From Bacillus sp. JCM 19034 (GTDB taxonomy: Bacteria > Bacillota > Bacilli > Bacillales > Bacillaceae_D): DNA of 64,000 bases. The stretch is taken from the NCBI RefSeq assembly GCF_001310635.1, contig NZ_BAXR01000002.1, forward strand, positions 62,001 through 126,000, in the 5' to 3' direction. A model generated the notes under the pieces. It ran no database searches. It was not told the DNA's origin and saw only the letters and a program-made list of their open reading frames with translations. The translations under genes and the position numbers were made by a program. Below, in pieces: positions 48,665 through 57,816 of the stretch (its first letter is position 1; each line of letters opens with the position of its first letter).

Positions 48665-48702
48665 TTTTACTTAGGGATAATTTCTATACTTTATACAAGC
48701 TT

Positions 48703-49240
48703 TTATATCCAAGGTGAAACATCTGCCTTCAATACATGCTTCATCAATTGTAGTGCATGCTCATTTCGCGTTTCTGTCTGGGCAGCAACTGCATTAGAAG
48801 GTACATGTATTTGGTATCCACGCATGTATGCATCATTTGCTGTAAATTGCACACACATATCAGCAGCTACACCTGTCAAGATTAGCGATTGAATGTTTAA
48901 TTGATCTAATAGTAATTGGAGCGGCGTGTAAAAAAACCAGAGAATTGTGGTTTTAAAATAAAATAGTCATCATCGTCTGGTTGTAGTAATCTGCTAATTG
49001 TGTGGCCTCTTACCCTCTGTTCACTACAATGTGAAATGATTTGTTGGAAATCAGATTGCCAATTACCAAAATGATCATTGACATAAATAATCGGCACTTG
49101 TTCTGCTTTTAACTGCTCTTTCATGCTTTAATCGTATGAGCTGCTTCTTTTGCAAAAGAGAAGAGCTGATCGCCGTTTGTAAATTCAAAATCGTTGATCA
49201 TATCAATAATAAGAAGTGCCGTATTCCTTTTATTTTCCAC
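48703..49240 (-). CDS. Isochorismatase-family cysteine hydrolase, twice frameshifted
   Basis: A cysteine hydrolase of the isochorismatase-like superfamily, 179 residues after two repairs (missing base near 49123, missing T in the T-run 48930-48936 on the minus strand). The catalytic triad is visible: Asp in LIIDMINDFEF, Lys in FILKPQFSGF and Cys in VAADMCVQFTANDAYMRGY. The family includes nicotinamidases, ureidoacrylate and related amidohydrolases; the substrate cannot be told. Start is GTG 49240 with AAAGGA upstream. It is divergent from the Lrp/AsnC gene. Confidence 0.8.
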
Positions 49241-49384
49241 GATTAACATTCCTTTCTGTACTATAATAGGAAAAAGAAAATTAGGATTTAGGTAGAAAAA
49301 GCTATTCGTATCAACTGGTTGATATGTTATGATAAACAAAATACGTAGATCCATACATGTTTTATAAAGGAAGGTGCTAGCAAG

Positions 49385-49879
49385 ATGGACGAGAAAAGAA
49401 TTGAAATTCTACGCATTATTGAGAGTAATGGACGTATTCCTGTTTCAACGTTAGCTAAAATGGTTGATCTTACTGAAGAAGAAACCGCGTCCATATTAAA
49501 GAAGCTTGAAGAAGAGAAAGTTATTTTAAGCTATTCAGCTGTTATAGACTGGAGTAAGGTCCAACAGCGTGAAGGGGTAACTGCTGTAATAGATGTGAAG
49601 GTTACTCCACAACGTGGTGTTGGCTTTGATCAAGTTGCAGAACGGATTTATCGTTTCCCTGAGGTAAAGGCAGTATATTTAATGTCTGGAGCATATGATT
49701 TATCGGTTGTGATTGAAGGGAATACGATGCAAGAGACATCACGATTTGTGTCTGACAAGCTATCAACAATTGATTCAGTTATTTCGACTACAACTCATTT
49801 CCAACTGAAAAAATATAAACATGACGGTGTAGTTTTTGAACAAAGTGAGGAAGATCGTCGGATTGTGGTGACACCATGA
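49385..49879 (+). CDS. alaR: Lrp/AsnC-family regulator (AlaR/YugG-like)
   Basis: A 164-residue Lrp/AsnC regulator: an N-terminal winged-helix (IEILRIIESNGRIPVSTLAK with MVDLTEEETASILKKLEEE) and a C-terminal RAM ligand-binding domain (RFPEVKAVYLMSGAYDLSVV). It overlaps the following aminotransferase by four bases, the arrangement of B. subtilis yugG-yugH, described as the alanine regulator AlaR and transaminase AlaT. I infer the same role here. AAGGAAGG precedes the ATG. Confidence 0.85.
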   Translation: MDEKRIEILRIIESNGRIPVSTLAKMVDLTEEETASILKKLEEEKVILSYSAVIDWSKVQQREGVTAVIDVKVTPQRGVGFDQVAERIYRFPEVKAVYLMSGAYDLSVVIEGNTMQETSRFVSDKLSTIDSVISTTTHFQLKKYKHDGVVFEQSEEDRRIVVTP

Positions 49880-51057
49880 TTTCGTCTCAAACTAAAAAGA
49901 ACAGTCGATTGTCAAAACGTGTTCAATCTATTAAGCCATCAGGCATTCGTCGTTTTTTTGATTTGGCTTCAAAAATGGATAATATTATTTCACTTGGCGT
50001 GGGTGAGCCTGATTTTGTCACACCATGGCATACGCGTGAAGCGAGTATTTCATCGTTAGAACGAGGTTTTACAGCATATTCAGCGAATGCAGGCTTAATT
50101 GAATTACGTCAGGAAATTTCTTATTACATGGAAAATCGCTTTTCTGTTCAGTATGACCCCGAGACAGAAGTACTCGTTACGGTAGGTGCAAGTGAGGGGA
50201 TAGATATTGGGATGAGAGCCATTCTGGATGAGGGCGATGAAGTGATTGTTGTTGAACCGAGTTTCGTTTCTTATGCCCCACTCGTTGAAATGGCAGGGGG
50301 AGTTCCTGTTTCAATCGGAACATCGATTGAAAATGATTTTAAAGTAACTGCTGCAGCCATTGAAGAAGCGATCACAGATAAGACGAAGGCAATTATGCTT
50401 TGTTTTCCGAATAATCCGACGGGTTCTACGTTAACGAAAGAGGAGTTAAACGAGCTCGTAGATGTTATTGAGAAACATGACTTAATCGTTTTCTCCGACG
50501 AAATTTACGCGGAGCTAACTTATGATCACAAGCATGTTAGCTTTGCAGCTTTACCACGTATGAAAGATCGTACCATTCTTATTCAAGGTTTCTCGAAGGC
50601 TTTTGCTATGACAGGATGGCGTTTAGGCTTTGTTTTAGCTCCACCTGATTTGCTGGCAGCAATGTTAAAAATCCATCAATATAGTCTAATGTGTGCCCCA
50701 ACAATGGCACAATATGGGGCACTTGAGGCATTACGCCAAGGGCTAGATGAAGTGGAAAAAATGAAGCAGTCTTACAAGCAAAGAAGAAATTTCATCGTTA
50801 AATCCTTTGCGGAAATTGGATTAACATGTCATCGTCCGGAGGGAGCTTTTTACGCTTTTCCACAAATTACGAATACAGGATTATCTTCAGAAGAATTTGC
50901 TGAAAAGCTGTTACTAGAAGAGCGAGTTGCTGTCGTGCCTGGTTCAGTATTTGGGGAAGGTGGAGAGGGACATATCCGATGCTCTTATGCTACTTCAATG
51001 GAACATTTAGAGCAGTCGATTGAGCGTATCGATTCTTTATTACAACGATTAAAATGA
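49876..51057 (+). CDS. alaT: PLP-dependent aminotransferase (AlaT/YugH-like)
   Basis: Class I/II aminotransferase, 393 residues, intact. SLGVGEPDFVTPWHTREASI, the pyridine-ring Asp in CFPNNPTG / VFSDEIYAELTYDH and the PLP lysine in GFSKAFAMTGWRLGFVLAPP are all present; the C-terminal RCSYATS carries the carboxylate-binding Arg. It is translationally coupled to the Lrp-type regulator, consistent with alanine transaminase, although MalY/PatB-like specificity cannot be excluded. Terminator downstream. Confidence 0.87.
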   Translation: MISSQTKKNSRLSKRVQSIKPSGIRRFFDLASKMDNIISLGVGEPDFVTPWHTREASISSLERGFTAYSANAGLIELRQEISYYMENRFSVQYDPETEVLVTVGASEGIDIGMRAILDEGDEVIVVEPSFVSYAPLVEMAGGVPVSIGTSIENDFKVTAAAIEEAITDKTKAIMLCFPNNPTGSTLTKEELNELVDVIEKHDLIVFSDEIYAELTYDHKHVSFAALPRMKDRTILIQGFSKAFAMTGWRLGFVLAPPDLLAAMLKIHQYSLMCAPTMAQYGALEALRQGLDEVEKMKQSYKQRRNFIVKSFAEIGLTCHRPEGAFYAFPQITNTGLSSEEFAEKLLLEERVAVVPGSVFGEGGEGHIRCSYATSMEHLEQSIERIDSLLQRLK

Positions 51058-51064
51058 TTCCTAT

Positions 51065-51098
51065 AAAAGGCAAGGGCACATGCTCTTGCCTTTTAATC
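51065..51098 (+). terminator. Terminator after alaT
   Basis: AAAAGGCAAG (51065-51074) pairs with CTTGCCTTTT (51085-51094), with inner GCA/TGC pairing. Confidence 0.8.
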
Positions 51099-51182
51099 AG
51101 AATAGGCTGTTTAATTCCCCATGAAAGAAACAGCTGTGTATGAGTTACAATAAGTCGTATAGAAGATGAAAAGAGGGATAAA

Positions 51183-52316
51183 ATGAGTTTTGGTTTTATG
51201 CAATTAGAGGCACCATACATCGAAGCATTAAAAGAGTTAAATATAACGGAACCAACAGATATTCAGAAAAAAATGATTCCAGAGGCTATAGCAGGACAAA
51301 GTATTATTGCTCGTTCACAAACAGGAACGGGGAAAACGCTTGCGTATTTGCTACCAGCATTAATGAAAATCGACAAGCAAATCCAACGTTTACAAGTGTT
51401 AATCCTAGCACCCACCCAAGAACTCGCGATGCAAGTCGTCGATGTGGCGAAAAAACTAACGGAAAAGGAGCCAATTCATATTAGTTCTTTTATCGGTGGA
51501 GCAAATATAAATCGTCAAGTTGACAAGCTAAAAAAACAAAAGCCACAGTTAGCTGTTGGAACACCTGGAAGGTTACTCGAACTTATTCAAATGAAAAAGC
51601 TGAAGCTAGCTGACCTGCAAGTTGTTATTATTGATGAGGCAGATCGAATGATGGGTGAGCAGCCATCATGGGAAGCAACAATGGAGATTGCCAAACGTGC
51701 TGGACGTGATACGCAATTTTTATCAGTGTCAGCAACAATCCCAGAAGGTATTACAGAACAAATGCAAAAGGTAGCACCATTTGTTATTGAATTAGAGGCA
51801 GAAGGAGGACTAGTTGATGAGGAAAATGTGAATCATTTCCTCATACGTGTCGACCAACGTGATAAAATCGATATGACAAGAAAACTGATGCATGCGGAAA
51901 AGATAAAAAGAGGAATTGTTTTTGTCAATCAATTAGAAAAACTGCACGAGACAGCTGAAAAATTAGTGTTTAAAGGACTACAAATCAAAGCACTATCATC
52001 AGATCATAACAAGCAAGAACGCGAACAGGCGATAAAGCAGTTACGTAATGGTGAGATTGAGCTTCTCGTCGCAACGGACATTGCCGCTAGAGGATTGGAT
52101 ATTGAAGATGTCACACATATTATTCAACTTGATGTAGCTGCAACTTCTGATCAGTACGTTCATCGAGCAGGTCGAACAGGAAGAATGGGAAAAGAAGGAA
52201 CCGTGATTACGTTACTTGACCGCAAGGATGAGTACAAAGTTGAAAAGTATAAAAGGGATTTAAAAATTAACTTTGAAGAGGTCTTCATCACCCACGGACA
52301 ACTGAAAAGGAAATGA
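51183..52316 (+). CDS. DEAD-box RNA helicase (YfmL-like)
   Basis: A 377-residue minimal DEAD-box helicase, the size of YfmL, without C-terminal extension. Motifs: Q motif ITEPTDIQ, I ARSQTGTGKT, Ia APTQELAMQ, Ib TPGR, II DEAD (IIDEADRMMG), III SAT, V ATDIAARGLD and VI HRAGRTGR. It probably remodels rRNA during 50S ribosome assembly as YfmL does in B. subtilis. The genomic position differs from B. subtilis yfmL. GAGGGA lies before the ATG. Followed by yugI. Confidence 0.88.
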   Translation: MSFGFMQLEAPYIEALKELNITEPTDIQKKMIPEAIAGQSIIARSQTGTGKTLAYLLPALMKIDKQIQRLQVLILAPTQELAMQVVDVAKKLTEKEPIHISSFIGGANINRQVDKLKKQKPQLAVGTPGRLLELIQMKKLKLADLQVVIIDEADRMMGEQPSWEATMEIAKRAGRDTQFLSVSATIPEGITEQMQKVAPFVIELEAEGGLVDEENVNHFLIRVDQRDKIDMTRKLMHAEKIKRGIVFVNQLEKLHETAEKLVFKGLQIKALSSDHNKQEREQAIKQLRNGEIELLVATDIAARGLDIEDVTHIIQLDVAATSDQYVHRAGRTGRMGKEGTVITLLDRKDEYKVEKYKRDLKINFEEVFITHGQLKRK

Positions 52317-52426
52317 AGTTATAATCCAGCAAATGGATGAAAAGAGTATATATTGATCTCCTTTACTTGAATAGTCATCTTATGTTAAAATTAAAAGGTT
52401 AAAAATTATCTAGGAGATGTATATGT

Positions 52427-52834
52427 ATGTCAAATTATGAAGTTGGAAGTATCGTCGAGGGAAAGGTTACAGGTATTAAACCTTTCGGAGCGTTTGTAGC
52501 CCTTGATGAACAAAAGCAAGGTTTAGTTCATATCTCAGAAGTTGCTCATGGTTTCGTTAAGGATATTAATGATGTTCTTAAAGTGGGAGATGAGGTAAAA
52601 GTTAAAATTATGAATGTTGAGGAGGATTCTGGTAAAATCTCGCTTTCGATCCGTGCGACACAAGAAGCACCTGAGCGTCCAGCAAGTAAGCCGCGTCCAC
52701 AAAACAATCGCAAACCGCAACAACAAAAGCCTCAGCAGCAGCAAGGCTTCAACACTCTAGAAGATAAGCTAAAAGAGTGGTTAAAGCAATCAAACGAAAT
52801 TCAAGCTGATTTGAATAAACGTGCGAAGAAATAA
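52427..52834 (+). CDS. yugI: S1-domain protein YugI (general stress protein 13)
   Basis: A 135-residue protein with one S1 RNA-binding domain (residues 1-75: YEVGSIVEGKVTGIKPFGAF, GLVHISEVAHGFVKDINDVL, KVKIMNVEEDSGKISLSIRA) and a basic, Gln/Pro-rich linker (RPQNNRKPQQQKPQQQQ) before a short acidic-basic C-terminal helix. YugI associates with ribosomes as a general stress protein. Matching S1 proteins share this layout. AGGAGATG precedes the ATG. Confidence 0.87.
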   Translation: MSNYEVGSIVEGKVTGIKPFGAFVALDEQKQGLVHISEVAHGFVKDINDVLKVGDEVKVKIMNVEEDSGKISLSIRATQEAPERPASKPRPQNNRKPQQQKPQQQQGFNTLEDKLKEWLKQSNEIQADLNKRAKK

Positions 52835-52887
52835 TGAATAGAAAAAGGAGATCATACAGTTTTTCGATCTCCTGCAGATTGTGGAGG

Positions 52888-52917
52888 AACCTCACTTTTA
52901 TAAGTGGGGTTTTTTTC
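52888..52917 (+). terminator. Terminator after yugI
   Basis: AACCTCACTT (52888-52897) pairs with AAGTGGGGTT (52902-52911) with one G-T pair, then T7. A second hairpin GGAGATC/GATCTCC occurs just upstream (about 52847-52872). Confidence 0.8.
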
Positions 52918-53434
52918 TATTTATCGAATCATATTTAAGCAAATTTGATGAAAAATAAGAAAAGGGTATTAGAAAAAACAAATATTCCCATTATGAATTT
53001 ACTGGAAAATACTTAAATTGTAGAAGCGCAAAATTTTATAGAGCGTTATTAGCTAGTGTATCTATTTACTCTTATTAGGGTTAATGTATACCGTTGTTTG
53101 TATACACTGTTATAAAGTATAAGTTTAAATGGATGGGGAAATTTTCACATGATCGTGTTTTATGTATAAGTGGTTTATCATCTAGTTGAGAACATCAAGA
53201 TCAGTAAAATATCAATGTATTTAAAAGCAATTGGACTTAAAACCTTAGAGAATAAATCTTGTTATTGAATAAATATCGATAATTCTATTTGCAAGTTTAT
53301 TGACTGTTATTGAGTAACTATTGAATTAGAGTAAAGCAGAGCGGTGCAAGTATAAAAAAGGCTGTAGGCATAACAAATGCCATTTGATTCCTACTGTGCA
53401 CCGCTCATGCTCATAAGGAGAAAAGCTTATTCTC
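52918..53434. other. Long AT-rich intergenic region with a large inverted repeat
   Basis: About 515 bases without a gene. Most is AT-rich and featureless. At its right end GAGCGGTGCA (53339-53348) and TGCACCGCTC (53397-53406) form a perfect 10-base inverted repeat around a 48-base interior that itself folds (GGCAT-AACAA-ATGCC, 53368-53382). Reading on the minus strand, the inner hairpin is followed by CCTTTTTT, so part of this is probably the yuzA terminator. No open frame with a start signal. Confidence 0.5.
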
Positions 53435-53662
53435 CTACTTTTGTGTTTCAGGGACACGTTGAAGCTCTTCATCGGGCTTGAATAGAATAGAGATACAATA
53501 TAAGCCAGCTAGTCCGACAATAGCATAAATGACACGAGAGAATGCAGCCGCTTGACCGCCAAAGATTGCTGCGACTAAATCGAAGCGGAAAAACCCAATC
53601 AGTCCCCAGTTAATTGCTCCGATAATCGCTAACGTTAAGGCTGTACGTTGAATACCGCTCAT
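53435..53662 (-). CDS. yuzA: DUF378 membrane protein YuzA
   Basis: A 75-residue DUF378 protein with two membrane segments: TALTLAIIGAINWGLIGFF and SRVIYAIVGLAGLYCISILF, the family AxNWGLxG motif being clear. Function unknown. The frame is open to 53710, but GGAGGTG lies six bases before the ATG at 53662. It matches YuzA between yugI and yugJ in B. subtilis. Confidence 0.87.
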   Translation of the reverse strand: MSGIQRTALTLAIIGAINWGLIGFFRFDLVAAIFGGQAAAFSRVIYAIVGLAGLYCISILFKPDEELQRVPETQK

Positions 53663-53823
53663 ATTATTCACCTCCATTAATGGATAAAGTGGACACAACC
53701 ATACAGTCATGTCTTACTGTATAGAATAACTAGCTTTTAAGTAAATTATACAAATAGAAGTCATTATCGTTTACAAAAGCAGTACTTTTTAGCGATAATA
53801 GACGCGAAAAGGAGGAATGAATT

Positions 53824-54987
53824 GTGCAACCATTTATTTTTCACAATCCAACTAAGTTGATATTTGGTAAAGGACAGAATGAACAGCTTGCTGAACAAGT
53901 AACGTCTTACGGTAAAAATATTTTACTTGTTTATGGTGGAGGTAGCATTAAAAAGAATGGCTTGTATGATTTTGTTATACGTGAACTACAGGAAGCTGGA
54001 GTAACAGTGACAGAATTAGCTGGCGTAGAACCAAATCCAAGGTTATCAACCGTACAAAAAGGAATTGACCTTTGTAAAGAGAAACAGCTAGATTTCGTTT
54101 TAGCCGTAGGTGGAGGAAGTGTGATTGATGCCTCAAAAGCAATCGCAGTAGGAGCGAAGCTTGAAGGTGAGATTTGGGATGTGATTAAAAAGAAAATTCA
54201 GCCTACTGGAGCACTCCCGCTTGGAACGATTTTAACGTTAGCAGCAACTGGCTCTGAGATGAATGCCGGTTCAGTAATAACGAACTGGGAAACACAAGAA
54301 AAGCACGGTTGGAGCAGTCAATATTCATTTCCAGCATTTTCAATATTAGATCCAGCAAATACGTTATCAGTACCGCTCGATCAAACGGTTTATGGAATTG
54401 TTGATATGATGAGTCATGTCATCGAGGCTTATTTCCATAAGGCAGACAATACACCGTTACAAGACCGAATAATGGAATCGATTTTAGTAACAGTTATGGA
54501 AACAGCACCAAAGCTTTTAAAAGACTTATCGAATGAGGACTATCGTGAAACGATTCTATATTGTGGAACGATGGCATTAAACGGTATTACGCAAATGGGA
54601 CTTCGTGGTGATTGGGCTACCCATAATATTGAGCATGCTGTATCAGCTGTATATGATATTCCTCATGCAGGTGGGTTGGCGATTTTATTCCCACATACGC
54701 TTCGTTATGCTCTTGATGAAAAAATAGAACGTCACGTGCAATTAGCAACAAATGTGATGGGGGTTGACCCATCTAATAAAACCGATAAAGAAATAGCTCT
54801 AGAAGGGATCGAAAAACTATCTCATTTTTGGACCTCACTTGGGGCACCTAACCGGTTAGCTGATTATGATATTGATGACCGACAAATAGAAAAAATGGCT
54901 GACCATGCAGCAGAACGTGGTGCTTTCGGGAACTTCAAGAAGCTGGAAAAGGATGATGTCATCACCATTTTAAAGCAAGCGTTATAG
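53824..54987 (+). CDS. yugJ: Iron-containing NAD(P)H-dependent alcohol dehydrogenase (YugJ)
   Basis: A 387-residue group III (iron-containing) alcohol dehydrogenase of the BdhA/YugJ type. NAD-binding [13 protein letters not shown], metal-binding [18 protein letters not shown] and [20 protein letters not shown] provide the Asp/His ligands. It probably reduces butyraldehyde or related aldehydes. Translation begins at GTG 53824 with AAGGAGGAA upstream. A stem-loop follows. Confidence 0.92.
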   Translation: MQPFIFHNPTKLIFGKGQNEQLAEQVTSYGKNILLVYGGGSIKKNGLYDFVIRELQEAGVTVTELAGVEPNPRLSTVQKGIDLCKEKQLDFVLAVGGGSVIDASKAIAVGAKLEGEIWDVIKKKIQPTGALPLGTILTLAATGSEMNAGSVITNWETQEKHGWSSQYSFPAFSILDPANTLSVPLDQTVYGIVDMMSHVIEAYFHKADNTPLQDRIMESILVTVMETAPKLLKDLSNEDYRETILYCGTMALNGITQMGLRGDWATHNIEHAVSAVYDIPHAGGLAILFPHTLRYALDEKIERHVQLATNVMGVDPSNKTDKEIALEGIEKLSHFWTSLGAPNRLADYDIDDRQIEKMADHAAERGAFGNFKKLEKDDVITILKQAL

Positions 54988-55006
54988 AGGCGAAAGGTAA
55001 TATTTA

Positions 55007-55049
55007 CTATAATTCCGATGAAAAAACTCCACTTTCATCGGAATTTAGT
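55007..55049 (+). terminator. Stem-loop between yugJ and pgi
   Basis: AATTCCGATGAAA (55011-55023) and TTTCATCGGAATT (55033-55045) form a 13-bp perfect stem. No T-run, so it is a probable terminator or processing hairpin. Confidence 0.6.
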
Positions 55050-55122
55050 AGAAAGGCTCTTGATTCTTTATTAACGTTCAGATAAAGTGAATAGTGATTG
55101 AAACTATTGAGGAGGCTTATGA

Positions 55123-56472
55123 ATGGCTAAAGTACAATTTGATTACTCAAAAGCATTGTCGTTTTTTAATCAACATGAAATTGACTACTTACAAGATGCA
55201 GTAAAAGCAGCACATGAAGCTTTACATAATGGGACAGGTGCAGGAAGCGATTATTTAGGTTGGATTAATCTACCAAAAGAATATGACAAAGAGGAATTCT
55301 CTCGTATTCAAAAAGCGGCAGAGAAGATAAAACAAGATTCAGATGTACTTCTTGTAATTGGTATCGGCGGTTCCTATTTAGGTGCTCGTGCAGCAATTGA
55401 AGGATTACAGCATTCGTTTTATAACCTACAAACGAAGGAAGAGCGTAAAACCCCTCAAGTCTTTTTTGTCGGACAAAATATTAGCTCAACATATTTAAAG
55501 GATTTACTTTCATTAATTGAAGGCAAAGATGTTTCAGTCAATGTTATTTCTAAATCAGGTACGACGACTGAACCGGCAATTGCATTCCGAATTTTCCGTG
55601 ATTATTTGGAAAAGAAATACGGTGTAGAAGAAGCTCGTAAGCGTATTTATGCTACTACGGATCGTGAAAAAGGAGCACTTAAAACGTTGGCAAGTGAAGA
55701 GGGTTACGAATCATTTGTCGTTCCAGATGATGTAGGTGGTCGTTATTCGGTTTTAACAGCAGTTGGCCTATTACCGATTGCCGTTAGTGGAATTGATATT
55801 GAGAAGATGATGCAAGGTGCAGCAGATGCTAGTGCAGATTTTAATAATCCAAATCTTGCTGAAAATCAATCATATCAGTATGCAGCTGTACGTAATGTCT
55901 TATACAATAAAGGAAAAACGATTGAATTAATGGTAAATTATGAGCCGTCTCTTCACTTTGTGTCAGAATGGTGGAAACAATTATATGGTGAGAGTGAAGG
56001 AAAGGATGGTAAGGGTATTTTCCCAGCATCGGTTGACTTCTCAACAGACCTTCATTCAATGGGACAATATGTACAGGATGGGCGTCGTGATCTCTTTGAA
56101 ACGGTCATTTCTGTAGAAAAATCTCGTGAAGAAGTCGTTATTGAAAAAGCTGATAGCGACTTAGATGGCTTGAATTATTTAGCTGGTCAAACAATGGACT
56201 TTGTTAATAAAAAGGCATTTGAGGGAACGCTTTTAGCTCATACGGATGGCGGAGTTCCAAACTTAATTGTGAACGTACCTGAGTTAAATGAATACTATTT
56301 CGGTTATCTTGTCTACTTCTTTGAAAAAGCGTGCGGAATTAGTGGTTATTTACTAGGTGTAAATCCGTTTGACCAACCAGGAGTAGAAGCATATAAGAAA
56401 AACATGTTTGCTCTTCTTGGCAAGCCAGGATTTGAAAAGGAAAAAGCTGAGCTAGAAGCTCGTTTGAAGTAA
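55123..56472 (+). CDS. pgi: Glucose-6-phosphate isomerase
   Basis: Glucose-6-phosphate isomerase, 449 residues, intact. [38 protein letters not shown] (phosphate-binding SGTTTEP), [20 protein letters not shown] and [20 protein letters not shown] with the catalytic Glu are present. It links glycolysis and the pentose phosphate pathway. GAGGAGG precedes the ATG. A hairpin with a T-run ends the unit. Confidence 0.96.
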   Translation: MAKVQFDYSKALSFFNQHEIDYLQDAVKAAHEALHNGTGAGSDYLGWINLPKEYDKEEFSRIQKAAEKIKQDSDVLLVIGIGGSYLGARAAIEGLQHSFYNLQTKEERKTPQVFFVGQNISSTYLKDLLSLIEGKDVSVNVISKSGTTTEPAIAFRIFRDYLEKKYGVEEARKRIYATTDREKGALKTLASEEGYESFVVPDDVGGRYSVLTAVGLLPIAVSGIDIEKMMQGAADASADFNNPNLAENQSYQYAAVRNVLYNKGKTIELMVNYEPSLHFVSEWWKQLYGESEGKDGKGIFPASVDFSTDLHSMGQYVQDGRRDLFETVISVEKSREEVVIEKADSDLDGLNYLAGQTMDFVNKKAFEGTLLAHTDGGVPNLIVNVPELNEYYFGYLVYFFEKACGISGYLLGVNPFDQPGVEAYKKNMFALLGKPGFEKEKAELEARLK

Positions 56473-56478
56473 TGAAGT

Positions 56479-56511
56479 AGCTGTTGGGGCTAAGCCCTGA
56501 CAGCTTTTTTA
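56479..56511 (+). terminator. Terminator after pgi
   Basis: AGCTGT (56479-56484) pairs with ACAGCT (56500-56505), with inner GGGC/GCCC, then T6. Confidence 0.8.
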
Positions 56512-56636
56512 TTATGATGAAAAAGGAGTTATTGTGGAACTTTAAAATTGAATTCTTTTATTGGAAATCATGCTTATGAATTTTCTTATTTGTCGTGGAT
56601 ACACTATGTATAAGATAATTTGAAGGGATGATCAGC

Positions 56637-57059
56637 ATGCTGGCAATTGAATCTCCAGTAGAAGGTGCTCGTTTTAAATTGAAAGTGTTAGAAGATAAAT
56701 TAAAGCCGCTTGGTTATTCAATAGGCGGTGGTTGGGAATACGATCACGGCAATTTTGATTATAAAATAGACGATGAAAATGGCTACACATTTTTGAGAGT
56801 GCCATTTACTGCAGTTGATGGTGAGCTAGATCAGAGGGGGGTTTCTGTTCAACTTGGAAAACCTTACCTTCTAAATCATCGCTATAAAGGAGGTCTTGAT
56901 GATAATCCCGATGTTTTTAACGGATTAATTACTATAAATTTAAATAGTGCGATTAATCAATTCTCTGAACCGTTTGACAAAGATGGCGATATTGATTCTA
57001 AATATTTTCCAATTGCAAAAAGTTTAATTGATGAGTTGGAAATGACGTTATTAACGTAA
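56637..57059 (+). CDS. yugN: YugN-like family protein
   Basis: A 140-residue YugN-family protein: LAIESPVEGARFKLKVLEDK, GYSIGGGWEYDHGNFDYKID and DNPDVFNGLITINLNSAINQ. Function unknown; the family is restricted to Bacillales. GAAGGG lies about eight bases before the ATG at 56637, which I prefer to the ATG at 56628. It is downstream of pgi with its own ribosome-binding site and convergent with the K+ genes. Confidence 0.83.
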   Translation: MLAIESPVEGARFKLKVLEDKLKPLGYSIGGGWEYDHGNFDYKIDDENGYTFLRVPFTAVDGELDQRGVSVQLGKPYLLNHRYKGGLDDNPDVFNGLITINLNSAINQFSEPFDKDGDIDSKYFPIAKSLIDELEMTLLT

Positions 57060-57090
57060 AAAAAGGCATCCTTTTAAAGGGAGCCTTTTA
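57058..57090. terminator. Terminator between yugN and the RCK gene
   Basis: AAAAGGC (57061-57067) pairs with GCCTTTT (57083-57089), inner CCTTT/AAAGG, A- and T-runs on both sides. Confidence 0.65.
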
Positions 57091-57744
57091 AAGACCGTGG
57101 TCTTCAAATCGCTTTAAATCATTTTTATGTCCAATTAATATGAGGACATCATTTTTTAAGATAACATCACTAGGGTAGGGAGAAACGTTTATTTCTTCTC
57201 CACGTTTAATTGCTAAAATCGTACAGCCGTACTTTGCACGAATATCAAGATCAATGATTGAACGATCAGCAATTTTATCTGTGGCAATAAATTCAACAAT
57301 ACTGTATTCATCAGAAAGCTCAATATAGTCAATAATTTTATCGGAAGTTAAATGCTGAGCGATTCGTATCCCCATGTCGTATTCAGGATGGATAATTTGG
57401 TCAGCACCAATTTTCTCCAATACTTTATGGTGGTAATTGTTTTGAGCTTTCACCCAAACTTGAGGTACATTATGTTCTTTTAACAATAGTGTACATAAAA
57501 TACTTGATTGAATATTATCACCTATTGCAACAACGACATGTTCAAAGTTACGTATACCAAGATTCTTTAAAACTCGATCATCGGTAGCATCGGCAATGAC
57601 TGCATGTGTTGAAAAGTTCGTAAATTCATTTACTTTATCTTCATTTGTATCAATGGCTAACACTTCATGTCCCATTCGGTATAGCTCTCGACAAACGGAA
57701 CTTCCAAAACGCCCTAGCCCAATGACGGCAAACTGTTTTCTCAT
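57088..57744 (-). CDS. Ktr K+ uptake regulatory (RCK) subunit, KtrA/KtrC-like
   Basis: A 218-residue cytosolic RCK protein: N-terminal Rossmann domain QFAVIGLGRFGSSVCREL (GxGxxG) with IADATDDRVLKNLGIRNFEH and C-terminal TrkA-C (KYGCTILAIKRGEEINVSPY, NDVLILIGHKNDLKRF). It gates a KtrB/KtrD-type K+ channel in response to ATP/ADP and c-di-AMP. No membrane partner gene is adjacent; the next gene upstream on the same strand is the K+ channel yugO. KtrA and KtrC cannot be told apart from sequence alone. AAGGGAG precedes the ATG. Confidence 0.88.
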   Translation of the reverse strand: MRKQFAVIGLGRFGSSVCRELYRMGHEVLAIDTNEDKVNEFTNFSTHAVIADATDDRVLKNLGIRNFEHVVVAIGDNIQSSILCTLLLKEHNVPQVWVKAQNNYHHKVLEKIGADQIIHPEYDMGIRIAQHLTSDKIIDYIELSDEYSIVEFIATDKIADRSIIDLDIRAKYGCTILAIKRGEEINVSPYPSDVILKNDVLILIGHKNDLKRFEDHGL

Positions 57745-57816
57745 TTTCTTCTCCCTTTACATAAATTCTGATTAACTAAGATTTAATGTACTCCTTTCTT
57801 TCTTATGCGTCAATGG

